From the NCBI GenBank assembly GCA_029564115.1, contig JAKQQP010000063.1, forward strand, positions 20,819 through 84,818: DNA of 64,000 nt, in the 5' to 3' direction. The notes below the pieces were generated by a model. The model was not told the origin of the DNA. It did not search any database and worked only from the letters and a program-made list of their open reading frames with translations. Source of the stretch: Candidatus Rifleibacteriota bacterium (GTDB lineage: Bacteria; Riflebacteria; Ozemobacteria; Ozemobacterales; Ozemobacteraceae). How positions within the stretch are numbered: position 1 is the first letter of the stretch; each line of letters opens with the position of its first letter. This document shows, piece after piece, positions 46,106-54,790 of this stretch. The position numbers and the translations under genes are program-made.

Positions 46106-47455
46106 TTAATATTTATAAATACTGCCGCCGATGTATTCGCGAATCAGAGCGTCTTTGGGTATTACTGATTCGTCTTCCCAGGCTTTGATTGATTCAAGAA
46201 TATCGAGCACGCGTTTAGCTCTGATGTAGGCATCCTGGCGTTTCGGGTTCTCGCGATAATCTTTGACAAAATCAGGGAAATAATGGAACAGGTGCTTTTT
46301 ATAAACCGGCAGCTCGTAAGCCAGTGAGCCGTCAATAACATGGTCCACAGTACCCAAAAACGGGATTATATGCTGAATCTCGGAGCGACGCACATAATGC
46401 CAGTGTTCGAGAGTCTGGCGAGGGTTATAACTGCGATGCCATGAATCACGCACCATGCGGCGCAGCAGGCGGACGTCGGTCCAGCGAATGAATTCGCCGT
46501 CTTTGTTCTTGATCTGGCAGAGAGTTTCGATATACAGTTTGAACTTTTTCTCGTCGCTGACGCTGCTGGTCATCGGGCCATAGAGGCCATGCAGGCTGTC
46601 GAGAAGCAGAATCTGGTTCTTTTCGAGCTTCATCGGGTCGGTTTCGGCTTCGCGCAAACCGGTTTTGAAGTTATAGCGCGGCATCTGAATTGTCTTGCCG
46701 TCAAGCAGGTCGGCCAGATGCTGGTTGATAAGCTTCAGATCGAGTGCTTCCGGGGTTTCGAAGTCATAATCACCGAATTCGTCTTTGGGGTGATGATCGA
46801 GGTTGAAATAATAATTGTCGAGTTCCATCGAAACCAGTTCATAGCCCTGCTTTTTGAGGTGTTCGCCGATTTTGATGGTTGTCGTGGTTTTGCCCGAACT
46901 GGAAGGCCCTGCAATGATGACGATGCGCACCTGATCTTGGCGGGCAATGATTTTTTCGGCGGCAGAAGCGATGTCGGCGTCGTATTTGGCGGTAGCATCG
47001 GCAACCAGCTGCGGGTAAGTGCCTTTTTCGATGTGCTCGTTGATTTTTTCAATGCTGAAGCAGTTATGATCGAGCGCCCAGCTGAGCACCTGCCAGATCT
47101 TTTTATAGGGAATATTGCCTGAGGAGCTGGCCTGCTGTTTTTCCTGGCCCTCTCGCAGCTTGTTGTGAACATGGCGGAAAATGATAAAAGTCTTGGCAGT
47201 TCTGGCGTGCCCGGCTTCGATCAATTCTTTTTCGATGATATCCTGAACTTCTTCGACGCTCGGCAGTGCCGGCGGCTGTTTGCTCAGCTCGAGCTGGTGA
47301 ACTACTTTGTCAGCGAGAATTTCGGCGAGACGACGATCTTCGCCACCCACTTCCACAGCGGCTTTAAAAATGGCATTAACGATTTTTTCTTTGTCGAACG
47401 GCACTACCTGGCCGTTGCGTTTAACAATCTTTTCTACCGGATTCTTCTGGGGCAT
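46106..47455 (-). CDS. ATP-cone / uridine kinase-like fusion protein
   Basis: A cytoplasmic nucleotide-metabolism protein (449 aa) that joins two known modules. Residues about 8-102 form an ATP-cone (KRNGQVVPFDKEKIVNAI, EEVQDIIEKELIEAGHA), the allosteric ATP/dATP sensor of ribonucleotide reductases and NrdR. Residues about 175-445 are a P-loop kinase of the uridine kinase/phosphoribulokinase family, with GPSSSGKT at 183-190, LDNYYFN and a LLDSLHGL Walker-B-like strand. The natural reading is a nucleoside kinase whose activity responds to ATP or dATP level. The substrate cannot be inferred. Confidence 0.85.
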   Translation of the reverse strand: MPQKNPVEKIVKRNGQVVPFDKEKIVNAIFKAAVEVGGEDRRLAEILADKVVHQLELSKQPPALPSVEEVQDIIEKELIEAGHARTAKTFIIFRHVHNKLREGQEKQQASSSGNIPYKKIWQVLSWALDHNCFSIEKINEHIEKGTYPQLVADATAKYDADIASAAEKIIARQDQVRIVIIAGPSSSGKTTTTIKIGEHLKKQGYELVSMELDNYYFNLDHHPKDEFGDYDFETPEALDLKLINQHLADLLDGKTIQMPRYNFKTGLREAETDPMKLEKNQILLLDSLHGLYGPMTSSVSDEKKFKLYIETLCQIKNKDGEFIRWTDVRLLRRMVRDSWHRSYNPRQTLEHWHYVRRSEIQHIIPFLGTVDHVIDGSLAYELPVYKKHLFHYFPDFVKDYRENPKRQDAYIRAKRVLDILESIKAWEDESVIPKDALIREYIGGSIYKY

Positions 47456-47622
47456 TAACTTACCTCGATTTGAATTTTTCAGCTGAATTGGCTTTTTATG
47501 CTCAAGACAGCACCAGGATTACAACGATGTATCGGATGTGGCTCAAGATACCTGCGGTTTCAATTGCACCATTATACTGATAATTTGCACAAAGCGGCAC
47601 CCCCCATGTGGCTTTGCGACAA

Positions 47623-47648
47623 CCCCGACACTTGAACAAGCGCCGGGG
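47623..47648 (-). terminator. hairpin after the SLBB gene
   Basis: On the minus strand CCCCGGCGCTTG pairs with CAAGTGTCGGGG across a 2-base loop (wobble/mismatch at two positions), 9 bases after the SLBB stop. No T-run follows, so it may be an RNA-stabilising end or a rho-type site. The rest of 47456-47657 shows a TATAAT on the minus strand (47571-47576) without a clear -35. Confidence 0.45.
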
Positions 47649-47657
47649 CGTCTGCGA

Positions 47658-50264
47658 TCAATTGGCATCGTTGATAACTTTGTAGGTCACAGCAATGTTG
47701 CCAAGTATGGAAGCAATGTTGGCAAACTCTTTGAGAACATCTGGTCTGACGAGTCTGGGGCGCGGCGGCACGAGAATGATATCGCCGCGTTCGACTCTGC
47801 GCACATTGCGCATGCGCAGCACTTCGCCATTGGCACGCACGATGATGGTGCGGCGGTGGTCTGAATGGGCGTTGAAACCGCCGGCGCGGTTGATGTAATA
47901 ACCCGACGAGTTACCGGGGTTGAAGAGAATGGTGGTCGGGTTCATGACGGCGCCGAGCACCGACACGGTGTTTGGCTGCACTGGAACAGTGATCTGATCG
48001 CCATCAAGCAAAGCAATATCTTCAAATTCACAGGCTTTTTTCTCGACAATTTTGCGCATCGGCACCGGAATGCGCATCATCTTGTTTTTCAGGCTGCGAG
48101 CCGTCATTTCGATACCGGAGAAACCTGATGTCTGGCTTTGAAGCTGAGTTTGCACTAAAGCCTTCGACTGTTCGACCGAACCCTGGATCGAACCGGTCTC
48201 TCTGGTTAAAAGCTGGTCTTCGGCTTTTTCGCCTTCGATTTCCTGGCGCAGGGTCTTCAGGTCGTCGACTTTGGCACCGGCACGCAGCAGGTCGGCACGC
48301 AGATCGAGAGTCGCCTGACGAAACAGTTCGTTTTGAACCGTTTCGGTGGTTTCGAGCTGCTTTTCTGAAGTAATGTGCTCGACACGACGCATAAACACAG
48401 CGCCGTCGGCGAATGCCTGCCCGGTGAGGCCACCGGCGCGTTCGATGAGACTGCTCAAACGTTCGCCGCGATGCTTCAGGGCATAGGGGCCGGGGCGCAA
48501 CACCTGCCCTCTGAGATAAACCACTTCAGGCTCGATCATGCTGTCGCCGCGGGCCGGCACGCTGATGCGGTCAAGCGGTTGCAAAGCGATATTGTCTGGT
48601 GAATTCTGGTCGGCAAGAGCGGCTTTCAGACTGGCGTGAATTATTTCACTGCTGCCACCGTCTTTTACTCTCGCAATTTCGATCATATCAGCGGCATCGA
48701 GGGAGGTGCCCTGGGCTTTGACCACAAGGTCGGCCAATCTCATGCCGTCACGAAAAACATACTGGCCGGGGCGACGAATTGCACCTTCGACGTTGATACG
48801 CCGGTTATCAAAAGAAATTTCTTTTTCGGCAAAAAGGCGAACGCGATCGAACGGCAGCAGGGGGTGGTCTTGCGACTTGTCACCGGCAAGGGCGTATTTA
48901 ACGTTAAAAGCGATGACCTGCTGCTGACCGCCGGCAATTTTGCGATAAATCTGGCCACGTTCGAGGCTGGCTTCTTCAGCTATCAGCCCGCCGGCTCTTT
49001 TGATCAACTCGCTGACCGTAAGTGCGGCGTCGGCAGAATATTCGCCCGGTCTGGCAACTGGGCCTTCAAGACTCACGAGGTTGCCGACCATTTCGGTGGC
49101 CTGTTCGACCTTGATTTCGTCGCCACTGGCCACTTTGAATATCTTCAGTTCATGCTCGTCAACAAGTTTGATATCGAAAGACTCGCGGCGTTTGTCGCCG
49201 GTCCAGCGGGTAACCATAACTCTGCCGGAGTAGGCTTTTGCCAGAGGCTTGCCGGCCATTTCGAGGGCGTCGGCAAGACTGGTTTCACCTGAAAGCTCGT
49301 ATATGGCAGGGCGGTTAACCATGCCGGTCACCGTTATTCTTGCCTCAACAGCCGGAACAAAAATCGTATCGCCGTTTTTCACCGGGATATCCTGGCTGCG
49401 GTCACCAGAAAGGAAGTAGCGGTACAAATCGAGAGTCTTCGATTTTCCGGATGAATCGAGAATTTTAACGTGGCGCATCGAGCCACGCTGCGTTGGGCCA
49501 CCAGCCTGGTAGAGAGCTGAGAATGCGGTAGCGAGCCCCGAAACATTCATGGCGCCGGGCTTTTCCACTTCCCCGACGACAAAAATCTGAATGGTGCGAA
49601 CTTTGGTCAGAGTGGCCTGACCTTTAAAATGCTTGAATTTGCCAGAGAGGCGGCCCAGAACCGTCTGTTCGAATTCACCGACAGTCAGCCCGGTTACGCC
49701 AAGAACGCCGATAATAGGCACATAAATCTGCCCTTCAGGGTTGACCTGCACGTCATAAACCGTTTCGTCGCCAAGCTCTGACCAGATAATGATCTTCAGC
49801 TCGTCGCCAGGCCCCAGCTGATAATTCGACGGCGCCAGCCCCGAAAAAAGACTGGCCTGGATCTGCTCGCCACGCTCGAAAAATTCGCGACCGAAATTTT
49901 TAAGCAGCATCTCGGTTGCCAGGCGCTTCTGCACTTCTTTTTCGACGTCGAATTGATCGTAAGCAAACGTTTTTTTGGCAGCAAGCCCATCTTCTTCGTT
50001 ATAAAAAACCTTTTCGGCTTTCTTTTCTGAGGCCGGAACGGTGGCAGCCTTCTCAGCGATCACCTCGCGCCGGGTCTTTTCGTAAAGAGTCTTCTCGAGT
50101 TCGGCAAGGCGCCGCTTTATGTAGTCGGGGCTGTCTTTATCGAGAGAAACGGTTTCTTCAGCATTGGTTATCAATGCTTCTGTTTTTGCGGGCACCGCCG
50201 GAGCGGTTGAAGCGGCTGAGGCGACAGAAGAGAGAAGCAGGGCAAGCAGACCATAACGTTTCAT
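47658..50264 (-). CDS. polysaccharide export protein with PES and six SLBB domains
   Basis: An outer-envelope protein (868 aa) of the Wza family, whose members form the channel for capsule or exopolysaccharide export. A signal peptide (LLALLLSSVASA, cleavage near residue 18) lacks a lipobox, unlike Wza. The polysaccharide export domain starts NYQLGPGDELKIIIW (about 148). Six SLBB repeats follow, recognised by G-x-V-x-x-PG-x-Y motifs (VGEVEKPGAMNV, TGMVNRPAIYEL, EGPVARPGEYSA, EGAIRRPGQYVF, RGQVLRPGPYAL, LGAVMNPTTILF). No Wzc-type kinase or transferase is adjacent; the sugar genes at 54-62 kb may contribute. Confidence 0.92.
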   Translation of the reverse strand: MKRYGLLALLLSSVASAASTAPAVPAKTEALITNAEETVSLDKDSPDYIKRRLAELEKTLYEKTRREVIAEKAATVPASEKKAEKVFYNEEDGLAAKKTFAYDQFDVEKEVQKRLATEMLLKNFGREFFERGEQIQASLFSGLAPSNYQLGPGDELKIIIWSELGDETVYDVQVNPEGQIYVPIIGVLGVTGLTVGEFEQTVLGRLSGKFKHFKGQATLTKVRTIQIFVVGEVEKPGAMNVSGLATAFSALYQAGGPTQRGSMRHVKILDSSGKSKTLDLYRYFLSGDRSQDIPVKNGDTIFVPAVEARITVTGMVNRPAIYELSGETSLADALEMAGKPLAKAYSGRVMVTRWTGDKRRESFDIKLVDEHELKIFKVASGDEIKVEQATEMVGNLVSLEGPVARPGEYSADAALTVSELIKRAGGLIAEEASLERGQIYRKIAGGQQQVIAFNVKYALAGDKSQDHPLLPFDRVRLFAEKEISFDNRRINVEGAIRRPGQYVFRDGMRLADLVVKAQGTSLDAADMIEIARVKDGGSSEIIHASLKAALADQNSPDNIALQPLDRISVPARGDSMIEPEVVYLRGQVLRPGPYALKHRGERLSSLIERAGGLTGQAFADGAVFMRRVEHITSEKQLETTETVQNELFRQATLDLRADLLRAGAKVDDLKTLRQEIEGEKAEDQLLTRETGSIQGSVEQSKALVQTQLQSQTSGFSGIEMTARSLKNKMMRIPVPMRKIVEKKACEFEDIALLDGDQITVPVQPNTVSVLGAVMNPTTILFNPGNSSGYYINRAGGFNAHSDHRRTIIVRANGEVLRMRNVRRVERGDIILVPPRPRLVRPDVLKEFANIASILGNIAVTYKVINDAN

Positions 50265-50340
50265 TAGTTCACCTGAAATGAGATTTTGCTAAGGTAATCG
50301 ACCAGTATAGGGCCATATTTTACCATAAAGAAGAAAGATA

Positions 50341-50563
50341 GTTGTTAGTGGATAGCGGACAGTGGTTAGAAAGCAGACCAGTGAGCAGGCCGAGGAGCAA
50401 GGTGACAAGTTGTTTGTACCGTGGCTCGACGATGGTTAGAAAGCAGACCAGTGAGCAGGCCGGGGGCAAGGCTGCCGCTGCGATTTTTTTTGTCATTGCG
50501 AAGGGCGAAACCCTGAAGCAATCGCATATAACGTCAGATTGCTTCGCTATGCTCGCAATGACA
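50341..50563. repeat. composite repeat copy 6 with internal direct repeat
   Basis: Four heptamers (GTTGTTA, GTGGATA, GCGGACA, GTGGTTA) precede GAAAGCAGACCAGTGAGCA (50369), which is duplicated 70 bases later (50439). A T8 run leads to the core inverted repeat TGTCATTGCGAAGGG (50491) to CGCAATGACA (50563), and a partial third CGCAATGGCA follows near 50581. It accounts for the 333-base gap between the SLBB gene and yraN. Confidence 0.85.
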
Positions 50564-50597
50564 AATGATTCGCTGTGCTCGCAATGGCATTTTTTCG

Positions 50598-50972
50598 TTA
50601 TTCGCCGGTCATGAAGGCGTTGGTGATGTGCTCGATCAGCGGGGAGCGGCCTGCAGTCATAACTATGCCGATGACGTCGAATCGACAACACACGTCGTCA
50701 GCGATCTTTTCGCGGGCAAGAAAATAACGGGCCGTTCTCTCTATCTGCCGCCGTTTTTTAAAGTCGACCGTTTCTAACGGCGTGCCGTGGTCAACGGCAT
50801 GTTTCGTTCTGACTTCAATAAACACCAAAGTATCACCGTCACGCATGACCAGATCGAGTTCGCCGCCGCGAAAGCGATAATTTCTGGCAACCGGTTCATA
50901 GCCTTTCTGCACAAGAAAAGCAAGAGCGAGATCTTCGCCACTTCGCCCCAGTTGCTGCCTTTCTTTTGTCAT
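50598..50972 (-). CDS. yraN: YraN family protein (UPF0102), nuclease-like
   Basis: A small cytoplasmic protein (124 aa) of the endonuclease-like fold. Its nuclease signature reads GGELDLVMRDGDTLVFIEVR, with Asp and Glu metal ligands spaced as in Holliday-junction-resolvase-like nucleases. RSGEDLALAFLVQKGY is the conserved N-terminal helix. Its biological role is unknown. It overlaps the upstream ylqH by 4 bases and ends the four-gene group rnhB-ylqG-ylqH-yraN. Confidence 0.93.
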   Translation of the reverse strand: MTKERQQLGRSGEDLALAFLVQKGYEPVARNYRFRGGELDLVMRDGDTLVFIEVRTKHAVDHGTPLETVDFKKRRQIERTARYFLAREKIADDVCCRFDVIGIVMTAGRSPLIEHITNAFMTGE

Positions 50973-51253
50973 GCCTGCTGCCGCCGGTCGAGCAAATAAA
51001 TTTGCGCCAGAATTTCGGCCATGGCACCCCAGAGTTCAGCCGGAATTTCGACGCCAACCGGCACCTGTGCCAGAGATTGGGCAAGCGAGCGGTCTTCACG
51101 CAACGGAACTTTGTGCTTTTCGGCCAAATCTACGATCTGCCTGGCCTGAAATCCACGCCCCGAAGCAACTATCTTTGGCGCCTCGCCATCGGCGCCAAAG
51201 GCGTATTTAATGGCCACCGCCACATCATCGAATTTGACCTTCGCCTTTTTCAC
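50969..51253 (-). CDS. ylqH: FlhB C-terminal-domain-like protein (YlqH)
   Basis: A stand-alone cytoplasmic domain (94 aa) resembling the C-terminal part of FlhB/EscU export switch proteins. KFDDVAVAIKYAFGADGEAPKIVASGRG corresponds to the FlhB sequence around the autocleavage region, but the NPTH site is absent, replaced by VAVAIKY. In Bacillus the homologue ylqH lies in the same order after rnhB and ylqG. Its function is unknown. It lies between a FliK-like gene and yraN. Confidence 0.85.
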   Translation of the reverse strand: MKKAKVKFDDVAVAIKYAFGADGEAPKIVASGRGFQARQIVDLAEKHKVPLREDRSLAQSLAQVPVGVEIPAELWGAMAEILAQIYLLDRRQQA

Positions 51254-51265
51254 AGTATCGACCTC

Positions 51266-52321
51266 TCAAACTTTGATATCGAGCTTCTGCGACCGCAAAA
51301 CCGGCTCTGTTTCAATACGGGTGCTGAAAAAGTTGTTCAGTAATCTGATTTTGCCGATGGTGATGCGCACCTGATCATAATCACCGCCAGCCAGAACCCG
51401 TTCACGCACGTCGGCAAAAATGCTTTTGAAAGTCTCTATCATCGCAGCCTCGACCCCGAAATGCACCCACAACTCACGCTGCAGCTGATTCATTGCCACC
51501 TCGACCTGACCAAGAGCCGGCGGGTGCACCAGCACACGCAAACTAAACCCCTGCTCTTTATCAGAACCGGCCGGCACGAACGCCTCACCTTCGAGAGTGT
51601 CAGGAACATCCTGGTCATGCCAGAACAAAGGCCACTGAAAATATATTTTGCCCTCATGCTCGCTGTCGGGCGCATGCGAAAAAAGTTCCTGCAGCTGCAG
51701 ACCGGCGACCCATTCTTCAACGCCACCAACCAGACGACGCACCGCTTCAGCGTTTCCGCCAACGCCCTCACGAATCATCGTTAACAGCGTTTCCAGCAGC
51801 TTTCCCTGAGCCCAGGAATTCTGCAAAAGCATCTGTGCAGGCTTATCGAGAGCAGCGAACAACGCCGACAATTTCAGCTGACCGTTCAGATAGTTCAACA
51901 GCAACGGAGCCGCCGCCGCCGGAAGCTTTCTTGCCAGAAGCAGGGCGACCAGCTCGACGTTACCGGCACCTTCAGGCAGTTGCCGAATAAGTTCAGCCGC
52001 AAGTCGAAGGTTCTCGCCGGTCATCGGCACTCCGTAGCTCTTCATGGCAGCGGTAAGCTGTGGCCCCGACTCGTGCAGACCGGCATTCTGCAGCAATTTT
52101 TCTGCCGAGACGCCAGAAGAATTATCGGCGGCAATAATCTTAAAGCCGCCTTCAGTTGCTGCCAGTCGGCCGTCTACCTGCTGCCCCGGCTGGTATTCTC
52201 CGGTAATATGCAGCGGCCGACCATTGACCATCGCCAGAGAGCGGCCACCTTCGCTGGCAACCACTTCGACCTTGACGGCACCGCCACCTGCGGAATCACT
52301 CGAAGGAAAAGAGAGTTTCAT
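51266..52321 (-). CDS. FliK-like (YlqG-type) protein
   Basis: A 351-residue protein with weak similarity to the hook-length control protein FliK. The C-terminal segment (about 270-345, WVHFGVEAAMIETFKSIFADVRE and LLNNFFS) resembles the Flg_hook domain, and the N-terminal part begins as a compact beta-domain. I chose the ATG at 52321, which overlaps rnhB by 26 bases. The position between rnhB and ylqH matches Bacillus ylqG. No hook or basal-body genes occur in the window, so a flagellar role is not shown. Confidence 0.7.
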   Translation of the reverse strand: MKLSFPSSDSAGGGAVKVEVVASEGGRSLAMVNGRPLHITGEYQPGQQVDGRLAATEGGFKIIAADNSSGVSAEKLLQNAGLHESGPQLTAAMKSYGVPMTGENLRLAAELIRQLPEGAGNVELVALLLARKLPAAAAPLLLNYLNGQLKLSALFAALDKPAQMLLQNSWAQGKLLETLLTMIREGVGGNAEAVRRLVGGVEEWVAGLQLQELFSHAPDSEHEGKIYFQWPLFWHDQDVPDTLEGEAFVPAGSDKEQGFSLRVLVHPPALGQVEVAMNQLQRELWVHFGVEAAMIETFKSIFADVRERVLAGGDYDQVRITIGKIRLLNNFFSTRIETEPVLRSQKLDIKV

Positions 52322-52952
52322 TGTCTGGCCGATCGCCAAGAAGCGCCTTGATCGGCTTGAAAGAGCGCCGATGCGCAACGCATGGCCCGAATTGTTTCAG
52401 AGCCTGCTGATGAGCGCTGGTTCCGTAGCCCATGTGCTTGTCAAAGCCATAATCTGGGAATTCCTGTGCCAGGGTTTCCATGTAGCGGTCACGGGCCTCC
52501 TTGGCCAGAATCGAAGCTGCCGCCACTGACGCACTCAAAGATTCGCCTTTGGCAAAAGCCTGATGCGGTAAGCGCAGCCATGGCAGCTTGATATAATCGA
52601 GCAGCAGATAGTCGGGCGCCGGCTGCAGCTGATCGAAAGCCCGGTTAAAAGCCAGGCGTGTCGCTTCGAGAATATTGCAGCGGTCGATTTCTTCGGCGCT
52701 GGCCCAGCCGACCCCAAAAGTCATGGCTTTTTCGGTTATTTCTGCATACAGTTCGCGGCGACGGCTGCGACTCAGCTTTTTTGAGTCATCGAGCCCTTCG
52801 ATGCGGCAATCTTCGGGCAGAATTACCATAGCGGCACAGACAGGCCCGGCCCATGGCCCACGCCCGGCCTCGTCGCCGCCGGCGATCAACCGAAAACCTT
52901 TGGCGCGGGCCTGTGTTTCATAAAAATAATGTGAACAATTTTCAACTCGCAT
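52296..52952 (-). CDS. rnhB: ribonuclease HII
   Basis: This enzyme removes ribonucleotides from DNA-RNA hybrids and from DNA (218 aa from the start chosen). The N-terminal active-site motif GGDEAGRGPWAGPV and the later LLDYIK and SVAAASILAKEARDRYM segments are all present, as is GYGTSAHQQAL. I chose the ATG at 52952. The frame continues upstream, but the added residues have no similarity to the family. Confidence 0.95.
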   Translation of the reverse strand: MRVENCSHYFYETQARAKGFRLIAGGDEAGRGPWAGPVCAAMVILPEDCRIEGLDDSKKLSRSRRRELYAEITEKAMTFGVGWASAEEIDRCNILEATRLAFNRAFDQLQPAPDYLLLDYIKLPWLRLPHQAFAKGESLSASVAAASILAKEARDRYMETLAQEFPDYGFDKHMGYGTSAHQQALKQFGPCVAHRRSFKPIKALLGDRPDNETLFSFE

Positions 52953-53055
52953 AGAGACCACTCTAAACCATAGCCCGCCCCGTAGCAACAACCAACATAA
53001 AAAATTCCACTGCCGCACTGGAATGCATAAAAATATTATAAGTATTCGGCTCGTT

Positions 53056-53135
53056 CGAAGCTTCGGCCTATCAGCCAGGTTGCTTTTTCTCCAGCGATTC
53101 CTCGCTACGCTCGTCACAAGCTTACGAAAAAGCAA
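53056..53135. other. palindrome and inverted-repeat structure between genes
   Basis: CGAAGCTTCG (53056-53065) is a perfect palindrome. TTGCTTTTTC (53080-53089) and GAAAAAGCAA (53126-53135) are perfect inverted repeats 36 bases apart. On the minus strand the region also contains ATTGCGAGGCGAG and GAGCGTAGCGAGGAA, diverged relatives of the TCATTGCGAGG repeat. It may mark an old repeat copy or end the upstream transcript. Confidence 0.5.
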
Positions 53136-53171
53136 TCCTGTCTTCTCGCCTCGCAATTTTGCAGAGCAAGC

Positions 53172-53948
53172 TTATTTTTGTTTTCGGGCGGCGATTTTTG
53201 CTTCGGCGGCGGCCCGCAGGGCTTCGAGAACACCTCTGATGTAGCGAACATGGCGTCTGGAAGCTTCGATCATGGTTGGCAGCGTCGCCAGCAACTCGCC
53301 AGAACCGGTTTCGAGCCACGACGAGACCGTGTATTGAATTGCACGCAAACGCTCGACCACGTCGGCAGCTTCGACCGCCCAGTTGTTGGGTTCTTCAAAT
53401 TCTATGCTGTGCGGGTCACGTATGTTGCGCAGCTCTATAAGGTTGCTCAAATGCTGATGATGAACAGCCGGGTGCCTGATCGTGAACTTGAAAGTCAGCC
53501 CGTAAAGGAGCTCGTTACGGTTAACGATGCGATCCATGTAGTCGAGCAGAAGAGTAGCCGTGGCAAAAGCCGGGTCAAGCCGTTCTTCCTCGGGTGGCGG
53601 TTTTATGACGGCCAGTTCGACGGCGCCAGACGAAACGGTTTCTGGAAGCATATCGACCACTTCTACGGTTATGGGCTGCGCTGGAGGTGGTTCATTACGC
53701 ACTGGCTTTGCACTGCGAAACGACGGAATAAAGCTTTTTTTTGCCTGGGCACGAAATTTTTCTGGAATGCGCTCGAGACTGTCGACGACGATCTGCTGCC
53801 CGCGGTCATCATAATACGAATAAAGAGTCAGACCTGTCGCCGACGCCAGCCCCGACACCAGGCAAAACAGCAACATGAGGCCAAAAAGTGCATTAAAAGC
53901 CGGGCAGCCCAACACAGAGTTGCGATCAAAACGCTGATATGAAGTCAT
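53172..53948 (-). CDS. membrane-anchored protein with DUF4124-like N-terminus
   Basis: A 258-residue protein. An N-terminal helix (LFGLMLLFCLVSGLASAT, about 22-39) anchors or exports it. The following YSYYDDRGQQIVVDSLERIP resembles DUF4124, a short periplasmic module in envelope proteins. After a Pro-rich linker (about 75-120) comes a helical region (about 130-255) with no recognised fold. It overlaps kdsA by 4 bases (ATGA), suggesting joint expression, but its function is unknown. Confidence 0.65.
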   Translation of the reverse strand: MTSYQRFDRNSVLGCPAFNALFGLMLLFCLVSGLASATGLTLYSYYDDRGQQIVVDSLERIPEKFRAQAKKSFIPSFRSAKPVRNEPPPAQPITVEVVDMLPETVSSGAVELAVIKPPPEEERLDPAFATATLLLDYMDRIVNRNELLYGLTFKFTIRHPAVHHQHLSNLIELRNIRDPHSIEFEEPNNWAVEAADVVERLRAIQYTVSSWLETGSGELLATLPTMIEASRRHVRYIRGVLEALRAAAEAKIAARKQK

Positions 53949-54772
53949 TTTTCGCGATTTGCAGCAACAGCAGCTTTGATTGCCAGAAGCTGGGTCAGCA
54001 GCCCTTTCAGATCATCGAGTGGCAGAATGTTATCGGCATCTGAAGGCGATTTTTCGGGCTCAGGGTGCACCTCGAGAAACAGGCCATCGACATCGCCGGT
54101 AGCCATGGCCGCCCGCGCCAGTGTCGCGATGAATTCGCGCTGCCCACCGGTTTTTGCACCGCCAGAACTTGGCAGCTGCAAAGAATGGGTGGCGTCATAA
54201 ACTACACCATCACAAAAAGGTTTCATAATCGGGAAAGCACGCATGTCGACCACCAGATTACCATACCCGAACGAAGCGCCACGCTCAGTCAGCAATACTT
54301 CGCCAGAACCCTCGACTTTGCGAACCTTCTCGGCAAGGTGCTTTGTCGCCCAGGGCGAAAGAAACTGCCCTTTCTTGATATTAACCACCCGGCCCGTTCG
54401 AGCAGCGGCTTCGGTCAGATCGGTCTGGCGGCAGAGAAAGGCAGGAATCTGCAGAATATCGCAGACTTCCGCGACTTTTTCCACCTGACAGACTTCATGA
54501 ATATCGGTCAGCACAGGCAACCCGGTCTTCGCTTTGACCGAAGCAAGTATTTCTAGCCCCTTTTCGAGGCCCGGGCCACGAAAAGAATCGCCGGCAGTGC
54601 GATTGGCCTTGTCGAAGCTGGCTTTAAAAACCATCGGCAGTTTAAGCTCTTCGCCGATTGCCTTCAGCGTCTGGGCGATATAAAGGCACTGCCCCTCCGA
54701 TTCGATGACGCATGGCCCCGCAATCAGATAAAAAAGGCCGTCTTTCGCGTATTCTTTGATAGAAAAAGCCAT
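53945..54772 (-). CDS. kdsA: 3-deoxy-8-phosphooctulonate synthase, metal-dependent class
   Basis: This enzyme condenses arabinose-5-phosphate and PEP into KDO-8-phosphate, the precursor of the KDO sugar that links lipid A to the LPS core (275 aa). The N-terminal motif is AGPCVIESE: Cys21 is the metal ligand of the metal-dependent class, where E. coli-type enzymes have Asn. The other likely ligands are visible (DATHS, FLEVH, SDADN). It is good evidence for LPS and therefore for an outer membrane. It follows galE by 18 bases. Confidence 0.96.
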   Translation of the reverse strand: MAFSIKEYAKDGLFYLIAGPCVIESEGQCLYIAQTLKAIGEELKLPMVFKASFDKANRTAGDSFRGPGLEKGLEILASVKAKTGLPVLTDIHEVCQVEKVAEVCDILQIPAFLCRQTDLTEAAARTGRVVNIKKGQFLSPWATKHLAEKVRKVEGSGEVLLTERGASFGYGNLVVDMRAFPIMKPFCDGVVYDATHSLQLPSSGGAKTGGQREFIATLARAAMATGDVDGLFLEVHPEPEKSPSDADNILPLDDLKGLLTQLLAIKAAVAANREK

Positions 54773-54790
54773 AAATGTCTCCGATGCTGG

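Noticed and set aside
47571..47576. TATAAT on the minus strand as promoter of the ATP-cone kinase
   Set aside because: No -35 or extended -10 at usual spacing, so it was left out as a feature.
53041..53070. A tRNA T-loop-like GTTCGAAGC
   Set aside because: The surrounding bases do not form a cloverleaf or an acceptor stem; it is part of a palindrome.
52953..53156. A longer RNase HII start at 53156
   Set aside because: The added residues are unlike the family and would run through the palindromic intergenic region.
53178..53942. A 254-codon + strand frame opposite the gene at 53172-53948
   Set aside because: It mirrors the minus-strand gene, which has a signal segment and a 4-base overlap with kdsA.
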